Program-made: the position numbers and the translations under genes
Assembly (NCBI GenBank): GCA_946800325.1
Contig: OX326959.1
Coordinates: 17,080,862-17,144,861, forward strand
Direction of reading: 5' to 3'
DNA length: 64,000 nucleotides
Source: Luzula sylvatica
Taxonomy: Eukaryota > Streptophyta > Magnoliopsida > Poales > Juncaceae
The notes under the pieces: generated by a model
Database searches by the model: none
What the model saw: only the letters and a program-made list of their open reading frames with translations
Told to the model about the DNA's origin: nothing
In this document: in pieces, positions 11,876 to 22,756 of the stretch
How positions within the stretch are numbered: the stretch's first letter is position 1
Layout: the number at the start of each line of letters is the position of its first letter

Positions 11876-12337
11876 AATAATATTAACCATATATCAGGTA
11901 TTAATATAACATAACCTCAATAATATTATTTCACAAAATTTAAATTATGTAATTCCTAATTCCAAACGGTAATTATTTTACAAAATTTAAATTACGTAAT
12001 TCCAACGGTAAGAAATCTACTTAACGTTAACATAATAATCATGTCATATCAAATAAACATGGTCCATGCGCCGGATGAATCTTATAAACGAATGTCAGAG
12101 ATACATAGTGTATATTAAAGTCTAAAAGCCCAGTCTAAGAAACCAATGAACATTCCATCAGCACTAGACTAGTTAGTATATCTAATTAAGGGAGGCTCCA
12201 TTTCATTTCTTCTCCCCCAAAATTCATTGTCTCGTCTTCCTTCCCCTTTTTCTCCTCCTCTCTCCTCCTCTCTCTCCCAACAAAGAAAACAGAGAAATCT
12301 AGATCTAGCTCGAGTTCGAAGCTTATCTGGGCTATCG

Positions 12338-13150
12338 ATGCCCTCTTCTTCTTCATCTCCTGTTTACCCAAATCATCGCCATTCTTCCCATCCTAAATTC
12401 TTCCTTCCATGTAAACTCACACAGATATCAAGATTCGCAACACGACAGCGAATTCCATGGATGTGGCGAGAACGATACATGCCAGACGCAAGTGTAAGTT
12501 ATTATCTTCACTTTTGAAATTTGGTTCTCTTTGATTTATTAACGCTTTCAGTTATTGCCGAATTAAGCAACTGTTTTTCTTATTTTTCTTTGTGTTGCGA
12601 TTTTAGAAGTACCGTACCATTGGAAATTGGGTTTTATATTAACAATTTTTGTAGATGGAGTTAAAATAAAATATTCGGTGATTTCAGATTTGCTTAATCC
12701 GTGTGGCAGATTCTATTTTGCTTTTTTATTTTTGATTTGTGATTTCGTTGGACAAGTATCGTCTCATTTTCTATTTCGGTTCTGAAAGTGATGTAAAACA
12801 AGTTTGAACCACTTAGGGCTTGTTGATTTACACTCTTAGTCTCAACTCTCGAGGTTTATCTTGATATTTCTTTTTATCAATTTTTGCATTCTTTCATGAT
12901 ATATTTTTGTTGAAATTTGAAAAAAGAAGATCAAAGAAATGCTTTTATAGTATTTCTAATCATAATTATGGCAGAAAGATATCACAATTTTCATAAATAT
13001 ACATTATATACTTGGACTAATATTCTTGCTTACAAAATCGTTGATTTTAGGTACACTATGGCGCTGGTGGTAAAGCCTCTTCATAAGAACAAGGTGGAGT
13101 CTTGGTCGCTAAAGTCGAAAAAATCACAAATGCCCGTACACTAATCAGTA
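12338..13150 (+). pseudogene. Captured two-exon gene fragment, left palindrome arm
   Basis: A pyrimidine-rich 5'-UTR-like stretch (12200-12337) precedes ATG at 12338 and 52 codons ending at a canonical donor (GTAAGT at 12494). The predicted N-terminus is rich in Ser, His and Arg with few acidic residues, as in an organelle transit peptide. A plausible acceptor (TTTTAG just before GTACAC at 13051) opens an in-phase second exon reading VHYGAGGKASS, which soon meets TAA. I do not recognise the parent gene. The stop and lack of a continuation mark this as a captured fragment, not a working gene. Confidence 0.5.
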
Positions 13151-13774
13151 ATCGGTGGTGGGATCAAAACCTCAATTCAACACTGGCAAGGTAATATGCA
13201 TTGAAGCCCTTACATTAGGTTTAAATTTAAAAAACGTCCCTGTGTTTGTCGAAAGTCACAAGAAAAAAGTTACATTCTTTACTATTAGCCAAAACTGGAG
13301 TTTTCTATGCCAATATCGTCGATATTATAATTTTGGGTATATAAAAAGAATTATAGACTAGTTTCAGATTACAAATCAAGGACAGTAATATTTATTTAGC
13401 ATGTGGTATTAAGGACAAATATGAAATAAAAAAAAAGTATTAAGGACAAATATAGGATAAGACTATAGAGTCGTTTCAATTTTATCTAATATATTTTGTA
13501 ATACTAATTATTCGATCTAATATATTTTCACTCAAATGTGCAGAGATGGAAAGACGATGATGAAATGGATTTACTGGAGATGGAAAAAAAAGATGATGAA
13601 ATGGATTTACCGAAGAGATGGAAATAAAAGATGATCAAATAAATGGATTTACCAAAGAGATGGAAATTTATATGTGCATGTTTGTATGTCTCTCTGTAAG
13701 CATGTGTGTGTGTGTGGATTGTGTATGTGTGTATAGCTAACTCTTATGTTTTTTGTTTTCATTTTCTAGGTATG

Positions 13775-14175
13775 CTAGGGGCGAGGGGGATCCGCCCAAG
13801 AGGGGGGGGGCCCGCGGGAGGGAGGTGGGTCCGCCCAAGAGGGGCGGGGCCCGCGGGGGGAGGTGGGTCTGCCAAGAGGGTCAGGGCCCGCGGGGTGGGT
13901 CCACCCCTCTTGGGCGGACCCCCTGCCCCCCCCGCGGGTCCCGCCCCTCTTGGGCGGACCCACCACCCCCCCGCGGGCCCCGCCCCTCTTGGGCGAACCC
14001 ACCTCCCCTCCGCGGGCCCCGCCCCTCTTGGGCGGACCCACCACCCCCCTGCGGGCCCCGCCCCTCTTCGGCGGACCCACCTCCCCCTCGCAGGCCCCGC
14101 CCCTCTTCGGCGGACCCCTCCCCCCGCCCGCCCCTCCGGGGCGAACCCACCTCCCCCTCGCCCCGAGCATACCTA
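13775..14175. repeat. GC-rich 39-bp minisatellite at the palindrome centre
   Basis: The block CGCCCCTCTTGGGCG recurs at 13942, 13981, 14020, 14059 and 14098, an exact 39-bp period. Left of about 13900 the same unit occurs inverted. Since 39 is a multiple of three, several frames on both strands stay open for 100-220 codons of Pro/Gly/Arg-rich repeats. I read these as artefacts of the repeat, not proteins. The block is over 70 percent GC in a region that is otherwise about 70 percent AT. Confidence 0.9.
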
Positions 14176-14869
14176 GAAAATGAAAACAAAAAACATAAGA
14201 GTTAGCTATACACACATACACAATCCACACAAGCACAAAAATAAACACACACACACACACACATGGATACAGAGAGACATGAGACATACAAACAAGCACA
14301 CACATACACGGGACATACAAACATGCACATATAATTTCTATCTCTTGATCATTCATTTCTTTCCATCTCTTCGGTAAAATCCATTTCATCATCTTTTTTT
14401 TCCATCTCTTCAGTAAATCCATTTGATCATCATTTTTCCATCTCTGCACATTTGAGCGAAAATATATTAGATCGAATAATTAGTATTACAAAATATATTA
14501 AATTATTAAGGAGGGGATAAAATTGAAACGACTCTATCCTATATTTGTCCTTAATACTTTTTTTTATTTTATTTCATATTTGTCCTTGATTTGGAATCTG
14601 AAACTAACTTTTTTGTATATACCCAAAATTATGATATCGAAAATATTGGCATAAAAAACTCCAGTTTTGGCTAGTAAGGAATGTAACTTTTTTCTTGTGA
14701 CTATCGACAAACACATGGACGTTTTTTAAATTTAAACCTAATGTATGGACTTCAATGCATATTACCTTGCCAGTGTTGAATTAAGGTTTTGATCCCACCA
14801 CCATTAGTGGACAATAAAAGGGGGGCATTTGTGATTTTTTCGACTTTAGCGACTAAGACTCTACCTTGT

Positions 14870-15640
14870 TCTTATGAATAGGCTTTACCCAGCGCCGTAG
14901 TGTACCTAAATCAACGATTTTGTAAGCAAGAATATTAGTCCAAGTATATAATATATATTTATGAAAAAATTCTCAAAAAAAAAATATTTATGAAAATTGT
15001 GATATCTTTCTGCCATAATTATGATTAGAAATACTATAAAAGCATTTCTTTGATCTTCTTTTTTCAAATTTCAACAAAAATATATCATGAAAGAATGCAA
15101 AAATTGATAAAAAGAAATATCAAGATAAACCTCGAGAGTTGAGACTAAGAGTGTAAATCAACAAGCCCTAAGTGGTTCAAACTTGTTTTACATCACTTTC
15201 AGAACCGAAATAGAAAATGAGACGATGTTATAGAACTTGTCCAACGAAATCACAAATCAAAATAAAAGAGCAAAATAGAATCTGCCACACGGATTAAGCA
15301 AATCTGAAATCACCGAATATTTTATTTTAACTCCATCTACAAAAATTGATAATATAAAACCCAATTTCCAATGGTACGGTACTTCTAAAATCGCAACACA
15401 AAGAAAAATAAGAAAAACAGTTGCTTAATTCGGCAATAACTGAAAGCGTTAATGAATCAAAGAGAACCAAATTTCAAAAGTCGAAGATAATAACTTACAC
15501 TTGCGTCTGGCATGTATCGTTCTCGCCACATCCATGGAATTCGCTGTCGTGTTTACATGGAAGGAAGAATTTAGGATGGGAAGAATGGCGATGATTTGGG
15601 TAAACAGGAGATGAAGAAGAAGAGGGCATCGATAGCCCAG
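14870..15640 (-). pseudogene. Captured gene fragment, right palindrome arm (inverted copy)
   Basis: This is the reverse-complement counterpart of 12338-13150. The start codon is kept (complement of CAT near 15630), but about 25 bp are missing from exon 1 and shift the frame. The second exon copy stops after VHYGAG. A transcript through both arms would fold on itself over this coding-like sequence. Confidence 0.5.
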
Positions 15641-15929
15641 ATAAGCTTCGAACTCGTGCTAGTATCCATGTCTAGATTTCTCTGTTTTTTTGTTGGGAGA
15701 GAGGAGGAGAAAAAGGGGAAGGAAGAAAGACGAGACAATGAATTTTGGGGGAGATGAGAAATGGAATGGAGCCTCCCTTAATTAGATATGCTAACTAGTC
15801 TAGTGCTGATGGAATGTTCATTGGTTTCTTAGACTGGGCGTTTAGACTTTAATATACACTGTGTCTCTATGACATTCGTTGATAAGACCCATCCGGTGCA
15901 TGGACCATGTTTATTTGATATGACATTAT

Positions 15930-16748
15930 TATTATGTTAACGTTAAGTAGATTTGTTACCGTTGGAATTACATAATTTAAATTTTGTAAAATAATTACCG
16001 TTTGGAATTAGGAATTGCATAATTTAAATTTTGTGAAATAATATCATTGAGGTTATGTTATGTTAATACCTGATATATGGTTAATATTATTTGGCAATTG
16101 GCATTGTGTAAGAACTGTGAAACGTAGAAAAATTATTTATTACAAGATAATGCATCTAATTAGTTTAGGCAACAAAACCTAATACAATAATTACGAAAAG
16201 ATTGTGAAATTACCTTATATTTTGTTTAATCAGTTTTCTCTAATATATATCTTAACACCTTAACACGACTCATAAACAACGCATAATCAATCATAATTGG
16301 CACATATGTTTTTCTCGTATTTAATAATGAGAGATGCAATTAGCACACTATGATTAAAAATAAATTTCCTTAATTCGTCATTTGAGAGTCACTTTACCTT
16401 ATTTATAAGTATAATTATATGGACCCAAAAAAAATGTAAAAAATGTGATGAAGTCACATAAGTAACTACTTAAATTAGTTGAATCATTAATTTTACACCT
16501 TAAAAAAAAAAAGTAAATAAACCCTACAAAATCCTTGCTGAATTTGTCACTTCTCCATTTCTTTTATGGAATCAAATGGGTTGACCTTACACTCTCCGAA
16601 AAATACAATTATATAATCCTTTATCTACATTACTGTATCACAATTGCTTATTACTTTGATCTTTTTTATTTTGGTCTGGTTTTATAAGATCTCGTAATAA
16701 TAATTGTCAAGAACCTTCGAAAATACACAAAATCAGGCCTATATATAA
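15930..16748 (-). repeat. Dispersed repeat R1, copy B
   Basis: Reverse complement of about 655-1410 of copy A, colinear with small indels. Its inner part is shared with the palindrome arm. Similarity ends near 16748, after the complement of ACTTATATATAGGCC. Confidence 0.8.
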
Positions 16749-17256
16749 GTGGAAATTTTGCATATATAACCATGTATAATTAGTTAATGAACGAAATAAT
16801 CAAGTTTAGAAAAATATTCGTAATATGCCTTTTGCGCAGAATGAAACCTCGCTTTTATTTATTTCGTTAGTTAGCGGAAATAAAAAGTAATTAAGAAAGG
16901 CGCATAATGAAAGCTCGCCAGGCGACAGATGAAAGCTCGCCCAAAATTTTCAATTGAAAATTTGGTATTTTTCCCCAAATTTTACCATAACATGATCTAT
17001 GTTCTAAATTAGTATATTTAATTAACATGATAACGATCACATGTTAGATATTAACTTAATACGTAATTAATATTTATTAGAATTCATATATTTGAATAAA
17101 TTTTAATGAATATTTAATTATATATCTTAATTATCACGATAATTAAATGTAATAACTAAATAATGGAGAATTCGGTGGGTACATTTTGGAGGAGAATAAA
17201 TTTTTTATATATTTTTGAAAGAGATTTTTGTGGCTGCAATTTTTGAAAGGTTTCTT
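16749..17256. repeat. Fragment related to the 9526-11105 foldback, plus unassigned sequence
   Basis: Positions about 16940-17215 resemble one arm of the 9526-11105 element (shared TTTACCATAACA, TAATGGA.AATTCGG and TACATTTTGGAGGAGAAT). Before it, 16830-16960 has two GAAAGCTCGCC motifs of unknown origin. Nothing coding is seen. Confidence 0.5.
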
Positions 17257-17735
17257 AAGGGCCGTTTGGTTCGTGCTTTGGAGAATGCATTGGCATGAAG
17301 TATGACAAGGAATCTCATGCCAAGACATATCATTCCATGACATACTCTAATACCTTGTTTGATTGGTACGTTTATTTATTCCATGTCATACTCTAAAAAT
17401 GTAAAAATGAGTTTATTTATAGAGAAAAACCACCAATTTTGAAAATTCATAAGAAATAAAATGTATTCCATGACATATTATTCCATGTCATACTCTAAAA
17501 GTTAAATCTCATGCCAAGATATTTATTTTTGGAAATTAAAATAAAATGTATTATCTCCTCATGGGAATGGAGAAAAACCACTAATTTTGATGGTAATCAT
17601 ATTCCAATCAACTATTCCCTAGGGAATGGAGTATGCCATTACTTTATTACCGAGCGTGTAAACCAAACGTGGGAATGAAATTCATAAGAAATATTCCAAG
17701 ACATTCCAAATCCAAAACTCCAACCAAACATCTAC
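17257..17735. mobile_element. Probable MITE with GTTTGGTT-type ends
   Basis: The left end AGGGCCGTTTGGTTCG and right end CCAACCAAACATC are opposed, as in many PIF/Harbinger or hAT MITEs. The interior has three copies of an ATTCCATG.CATACTCTAA motif (about 17331, 17380 and 17482), so a second insertion or duplication occurred inside. No exact target duplication was fixed. Confidence 0.5.
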
Positions 17736-18351
17736 ATAGAGATCGATTTATTACTTGAAGTTTCAATAAAAGCATGAATGTTGATTAGGTACAAGATTGA
17801 AAAACAGTCAATAAGAAAATAAATTGGCTAAACCTTGATTTAATAACACGATCAGTAACGTCACGAGAATCTTTTATGAAAGATCTCAATAGATACCGAT
17901 AATTGACTGAAATTTCGATAAAAAATAAAATTTTCTGGACAGGGACTAAATTGCAAAAAACTACCAATATTGTTCTTTTTAGTCAATAATTCATTAATCC
18001 AATAATTCCTATTTTATTTCGAACTTTCGGTAAATATGTGATATTGATAGATACTTATACTTGAGAAACTGAGTTTGGATGTGTTTCTTCCAATGATCTG
18101 CTCCTATTTCTCGAGTCACGTTCTTCTCAGAGTTCATTCAATATTTCTTCAATTCAAGCTAACTATGGCGGAGTGGGTCTAATGAGTGGCACAATTGTCA
18201 CTTATTTTCAATTCTATTTTTTGTGATTTGGAATTGGAGTGATTATGATTATCATATGTGTAACATTGATTTTCCATATTTTTAAATATATTATTGATTT
18301 AACATTATATTTATACTTGGATGAGTTACTATATATTATTCAATTTAATAA
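17736..18351. other. AT-rich intergenic DNA
   Basis: No gene or delimited repeat seen. It ends in the target duplication of the next element. Confidence 0.55.
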
Positions 18352-18619
18352 TTAATTTAAGAAAAAAAAATACACTTTTGTCCCCCAAACTTGTTCCAGA
18401 TATGCAACTTACCCCCAAACAAAAAACTGCATTTTTTATCCCCTAACCTTTCAAACATTGTGCAACATGCCCCCTCTGTCCATTTGGTGTTAAAAACTCT
18501 GTTAAATGATGATATGACATGGTGATGTGGATTTTTTAGACATCCTCACATTATGACATGACAAATAAATTCTAACCCGACCCGTTAATCCATTATATTG
18601 AATCCATTAACCCATTATG

Positions 18620-18656
18620 ACCCAAACCCAAACCCAAACCCAAACCCAAACCCATT
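18620..18656 (+). repeat. CCCAAA hexamer run
   Basis: Five to six tandem CCCAAA units. They resemble, but are not, the plant telomere repeat CCCTAAA. They lie just inside the left terminal inverted repeat of the Mutator-like element. Confidence 0.9.
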
Positions 18657-19501
18657 ATTTTAACACTTTCTCTCACCCCGTCTCTCTCTCTCGCCCTCTC
18701 GTGCCATTAACACCTCTGCACAACTCTCTCGCCATTAACATCTGTGCCTCTCCCTCTCTCGCGACGCCATTAGTGAAGAGAAACTCCTCTCTGCTTTTCT
18801 CTCTCGCGACGCCAAACTCGAAGCTGCTCTCTCTCTCGTGTCGTCAATCTCCGTCGGCTCTCTCGTGACAAAGGTCAGCTCTCTCTCTCTCTCTCTCGAG
18901 ATCGATCGACTCATCTCTCCCTCTCTTTCTCTCGATTTAGTGTAATTTACCCCAATTTCTGAAATTAGGGTTATTTTAGTGGAATTTTAGGGTTATTTTC
19001 AGCAAAATATCAGCAAATAAGGGTTATTTTCTGCAAATTTCAGCAATTTAGGGTTATTTTGAGTATATTTAGGGTTATTTGAGAAAATTTCAGCAAATTG
19101 GGATTATTTTCAGCACATTTTGAGCAAATTAGGGTTATTTCCAGCAAATTTTGAGCAAATTGTGGTTATTTTGAGCAAATTTTACCAAATTTTCAGCATA
19201 TTTTCAGCATATTTTAGTAATTTAGGGTTATTTGAGAAAATTTCAGCAAATTGGGGTTATTTTCAGCACATTTTGAGCAAATTAGGGTTATTTCCAACAA
19301 ATTTTGAGCAAATTGTGGTTATTTTCAGCAAATTTTAGCATATTTTCAGCATATTTCAGCATATGTTACAGATAAAATCGGTACGGCTCAAAAATTAAAA
19401 ACTATTTTTCTTCTTTTACAATCCAATATACTAATTCATTCTCAATATTTTGTGCAAAACTAAAAACTAATAAAGTGGACTGAAAGTGTTTGAATTTTCA
19501 G

Positions 19502-19589
19502 GGATAGTGATTTCTTTGAGGGGTTCAAGACGTGGCACGGTCGATTCATCAATGGAAGCCTCCGTAGAAGAATAAAGAGAAAAGGATGA
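19502..19589 (+). pseudogene. Captured exon-like segment in the Mutator-like element
   Basis: A TTTTCAG acceptor precedes an open stretch beginning DSDFFEGFKTWHGRFINGS and ending in a basic tail and TGA at 19587-19589. It looks like a terminal exon. I do not recognise the parent protein. No in-phase upstream exon was found in the element. Confidence 0.35.
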
Positions 19590-20886
19590 TTTTGTTCGAA
19601 ATACTTTTGTTTAATTTTGTTTGAAATGTATTAGTATTAGAGAAGATAGAAGAATAGAGGGCTGAATTGTAGAATGATTGAAGGATCTTGTTTAATTTTG
19701 TTTAGCGAACTGAATTTTGTTTAATTTTGTTAAATTGATCTTGTTTAATTGTCATAAAACTATTTTGTTTTTTATTTCTATGGAATTTATTAAAATGATT
19801 TTATAATTGAACAATCTTTTTTCTAGGCAATGCCTCGGTCTTATTCTCTTCTCTCTCTTACAAAATTTCTAATGAATAACAACGATCAAGATCATAACAA
19901 TTATCATTTAAGAACTCAATTCTTGCAAAATAAAATAAAACACAAGCTCATTGCAATTCACATTTCTCTTCTCAAAAAAATTGCAAAATTGATTACAAAT
20001 TCATTTAACCATTACAAATGTATATCTTCTTTTGAAGGTCCCTAAGCCTGAAGTTTGTTTTCGAGGTCCTGTTGTGTCTTATTTCATCCATATCTTCATC
20101 TTTACCGTGAATCCGCAAAGAACCTTGATTCCTCTTTGAGCTACTAGATGAGCATCTAGCCATGTATGCGGTGCCGGTCCATCATTTGCTTAGCTCTTAA
20201 GATTACACCAAAATCACATAATTAAATCTGCAATATTAAAAGATGTCCGGTGCAATTTGCACTTAATTAGGTCTGCAATAGTAAAAAAACGAGTTCGGTG
20301 CAATTTGCACTTAATTAGATCTGACATCAAGCTTTCATACTCAAATGAATATGAAATTTGCACTTAGAAACGAAAAAATAGTAATTACCAGCAAAAAGAT
20401 CTACAATAATGGACATTGAACACACAAAAAAACAAATTACGAGTTAAAAATCCTAAATTAACTTAAAGACACGAAATTTCAGTGAAAAAAGTAATTATTT
20501 AGCCATTGTTGGCAGAAAAAGTATCAATTGATGAATAACTTGACTTACCAACTGATGAATACATTGGTTGCCTCTTGGGTCCATTGTCTGGAGCTCGATT
20601 ATTGGCTATCGTTTCTTAAGTTTAGGGTTTTCGGAGTTGAATCTCGATTATTGGCGACGCCGATATAGCTTCGTTAAGGTTTTGTAGGGATTCTCTCTCG
20701 TTCGCTCTCTCTTCTTTCCCTCCATCGATCTGTTTTTTTTTGTTTCCTCTTGCGTTAGCTCTCTCTCATGACTCGATTTCCTCAAGGGAAAAGAAGAAGA
20801 GGAAATCCTGTTTAGAATGGGGTCATGAGAAACAGAGGCGAGAGAGAGAGAGGGGGCTCGTCAGAGAGAGATGTGTTAGTTATTGG

Positions 20887-22192
20887 CAGGCCCGGCCCTC
20901 TATGTTGGCCCGAGGCCAATGTCAAAGGCCATCATTTTCGGAATTTTCGGAAGGCCACATTTTTTTTTTTTTACAATACATTAGTTATAAGCCCAAGTCT
21001 TTTTTTTTGGTCCAAACAAACTCTTGCAAGAGAAAGAGAGAGAAGAACGAACCCACGAACCCACGGACCCGACTGTGCGTGCTGGATCCCCCACCAACCG
21101 CGACGCGACGAGGACACACCGAGCACGGTGCGGCAGTGACCCAGCAAGCAACGGCGACGAGGAGCCGTGCGTGCAGCAGGACCCACCAAGCAGAAGACGC
21201 GGCAGTGGACTTCTTTGCTTCGATTCTGGCACCGTGTGTGGATTCCTCGAGTTCTCTGTCAGTTCTTCGACGTGCGTGATTTCTCGATAGTTCGACTCTG
21301 GCATGGTGCAGGCAGTGAAGTTAAGTATCCCAAATTCGACTCCAATTTCTCCCCATTGTACTCATTCTCTCCAATTCGACTCCAATTTCTCTCAGATTTT
21401 ACTAATTATGCGCAATTCGACTTCAATTTGACTCAAATTCCACTGAAATTCGACTAATTTCAATGTGCATCGGCAGTGGATTTCTCGGTTTCTCCCTAGT
21501 TCTCGGTTGCTCTTTAATTTCTGACGTGCGTGGATTTCTCGACTCTGGCACGGTGCATACAGTAAAGAACCTCAATTCGACCATAATTGTATTTATTCTC
21601 TCCAATTCCAACTTTGGTTCGCTGTTGCGGATTCAGGTCTGAATTTATTTGTCCTAAATTCATTGATTTATATTGCTCATTTTGGTGGAGATTAGGAATT
21701 TATTCGTTCATTTATCTTATCTATCCTTTTAATTACTTTATATATTGTTATATGTAATTAGTTTTTGCTAAAGCATGAAATCAATTTAGTATGTACTCGA
21801 TGTGTTTGTAGAAATGTCCCTTCTTAATTCGTCAAGTGACTGGAAAATTGAAGATGAAGCTCGTCTCTCTTTCTCACTCTCCCCATCTGGTACGAGTTCT
21901 TTTTCTTTATGAGTCGTTCTAGTTAATAATTACCAACATAATTAGGGTTTATGATCATAGAAAAAGAAGAATTAATTAATGAACGGAATGGATGCGAGGA
22001 AGAAAAAGAAGAAATAATTATTGAACAATGTTGCATGTGGAGGGGCAACGGTACAGGACCAAGCATACGCATCACTCAGGTATTAGTTTCATATTTGAAA
22101 AAATTATGTTTAATTTTACATAATATTAATACCTAATTAGTTTCGCTTTTTTTTTTTTGTCAAAGGCCTCCAATTACGCCGGGCCGGCCGTG
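20887..22192. mobile_element. 1.3-kb hAT element nested in the Mutator-like element, TSD GTTATTGG
   Basis: The ends are CAGGCCCGGCCC and, inward from the right, CACGGCCGGCCC. An exact 8-bp duplication GTTATTGG lies at 20879-20886 and 22193-22200. A second motif pair (GGCCAATGTCAAAGGCC near the left, GTCAAAGGCC near the right) supports the boundaries. There is no transposase; the interior carries gene-like exons. It was inserted after the Mutator-like element had acquired its filler. Confidence 0.9.
21814..22079 (+). pseudogene. Two-exon gene 5' fragment carried by the hAT element
   Basis: Exon 1 (21814-21889) starts at an ATG after a TTTGTAG acceptor-like site and reads MSLLNSSSDWKIEDEARLSF. 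It ends at a GT donor in phase 1. Exon 2 (about 21946-22079) continues in phase after TTAG, is Glu/Lys-rich, contains CCMWRGNGTGPSIRITQ, and ends at CAG/GTATTA. The phases and splice signals agree, so this is probably real coding sequence. The element ends about 110 bp later without further exons. The family is not recognised, and it is unlike hAT transposase N-termini. It is a captured gene start, or the remains of the element's own accessory gene. Confidence 0.45.
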
Positions 22193-22756
22193 GTTATTGG
22201 GTTTGGGTTTATGTTTTGGTTATTGGATTTGGGTGTAATTAATGATTAATGGATTGAGTTATAGTGATTAATGTGTATGATTTAAATGATGGGTTTGAGA
22301 GAGAAGAGAAGAGAGATCGGGTCGGGTTAGGAACTAACGGATCGGGTTAGGATTAATTTGTCATGTCATAATATAAAAATACCTAAAAAATCTACATCAC
22401 CATGTCATGTCACAATTTAACTGAGATTTTAACATCAAATGGACGGAGGGGGCATGTTGCACAATGTTTGAAAGATTAGGGGGTAAAAAGGTGTAGTTTT
22501 TTGTTTGGATGGTAAGTTGCACATCTGGAACAAGTTTGGAGGGCAAAAACGTATTTTTTTCTTAATTTAATTGTATATAATCATCTTAATTATATATTAA
22601 CAATACATATTTATGTTTATTACTCAATTTCATAATTAACTTGGTTGTATACGATCATCTAAAAAAATATTTATAATAATGATTTATTTTTCGAATCAAA
22701 CTATAAAATAAATACATTAAAATTACATCAATCCAAACATCTATTTCCGAATAATT

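Larger units (their letters stand above)
11873..16110. repeat. Giant inverted repeat (about 2.0-2.2-kb arms)
   Basis: The sequence from 11873 rightward is repeated in reverse complement from about 16110 leftward. Matching landmarks are GCCGAATAATATTAACC (11873) with its complement near 16085, AGGGAGGCTCCATTTCAT (12189) with its complement near 15775, and the GT/CA-rich block at 13700-13740 with 14210-14290. The centre lies near 13900, inside a GC-rich minisatellite, so there is essentially no spacer. The outermost 180 bp belong to repeat R1. The arms have small indels (for example about 25 bp missing near 15550), so they are old enough to have diverged. Confidence 0.88.
18361..22561. mobile_element. 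4.2-kb Mutator-like element (Pack-MULE-like), TSD TTAATTTAA
   Basis: Long terminal inverted repeats of about 230 bp (about 18361-18590 and 22330-22561) begin GAAAAAAAAATAC at the left and, inward from the right, GAAAAAAATACG. An exact 9-bp duplication TTAATTTAA lies at 18352-18360 and 22562-22570. No MURA-type transposase frame is present, so it is non-autonomous. The interior holds a CCCAAA repeat, irregular GGGTTATTTTCAGCAAA repeats (18950-19370), an exon-like segment (19502-19589), UTR-like pyrimidine-rich DNA (20590-20830) and a complete nested hAT element. Long inverted ends, a 9-bp duplication and gene-like filler fit a Pack-MULE. Confidence 0.9.

Noticed and set aside
13706..14449. Long overlapping ORFs on both strands (100-224 codons) rich in Pro, Gly and Arg
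   Set aside because: They come from a 39-bp GC-rich tandem repeat whose period is a multiple of three; three or more frames are open at once and no domain is present.
18617..18656. Interstitial telomere repeat
   Set aside because: The unit is CCCAAA, six bases, not CCCTAAA, and lies just inside a transposon end.
20740..21304. Several 90-179-codon ORFs on both strands
   Set aside because: They straddle the boundary of the nested hAT element at 20887 and share no consistent coding signal; treated as UTR-like filler.
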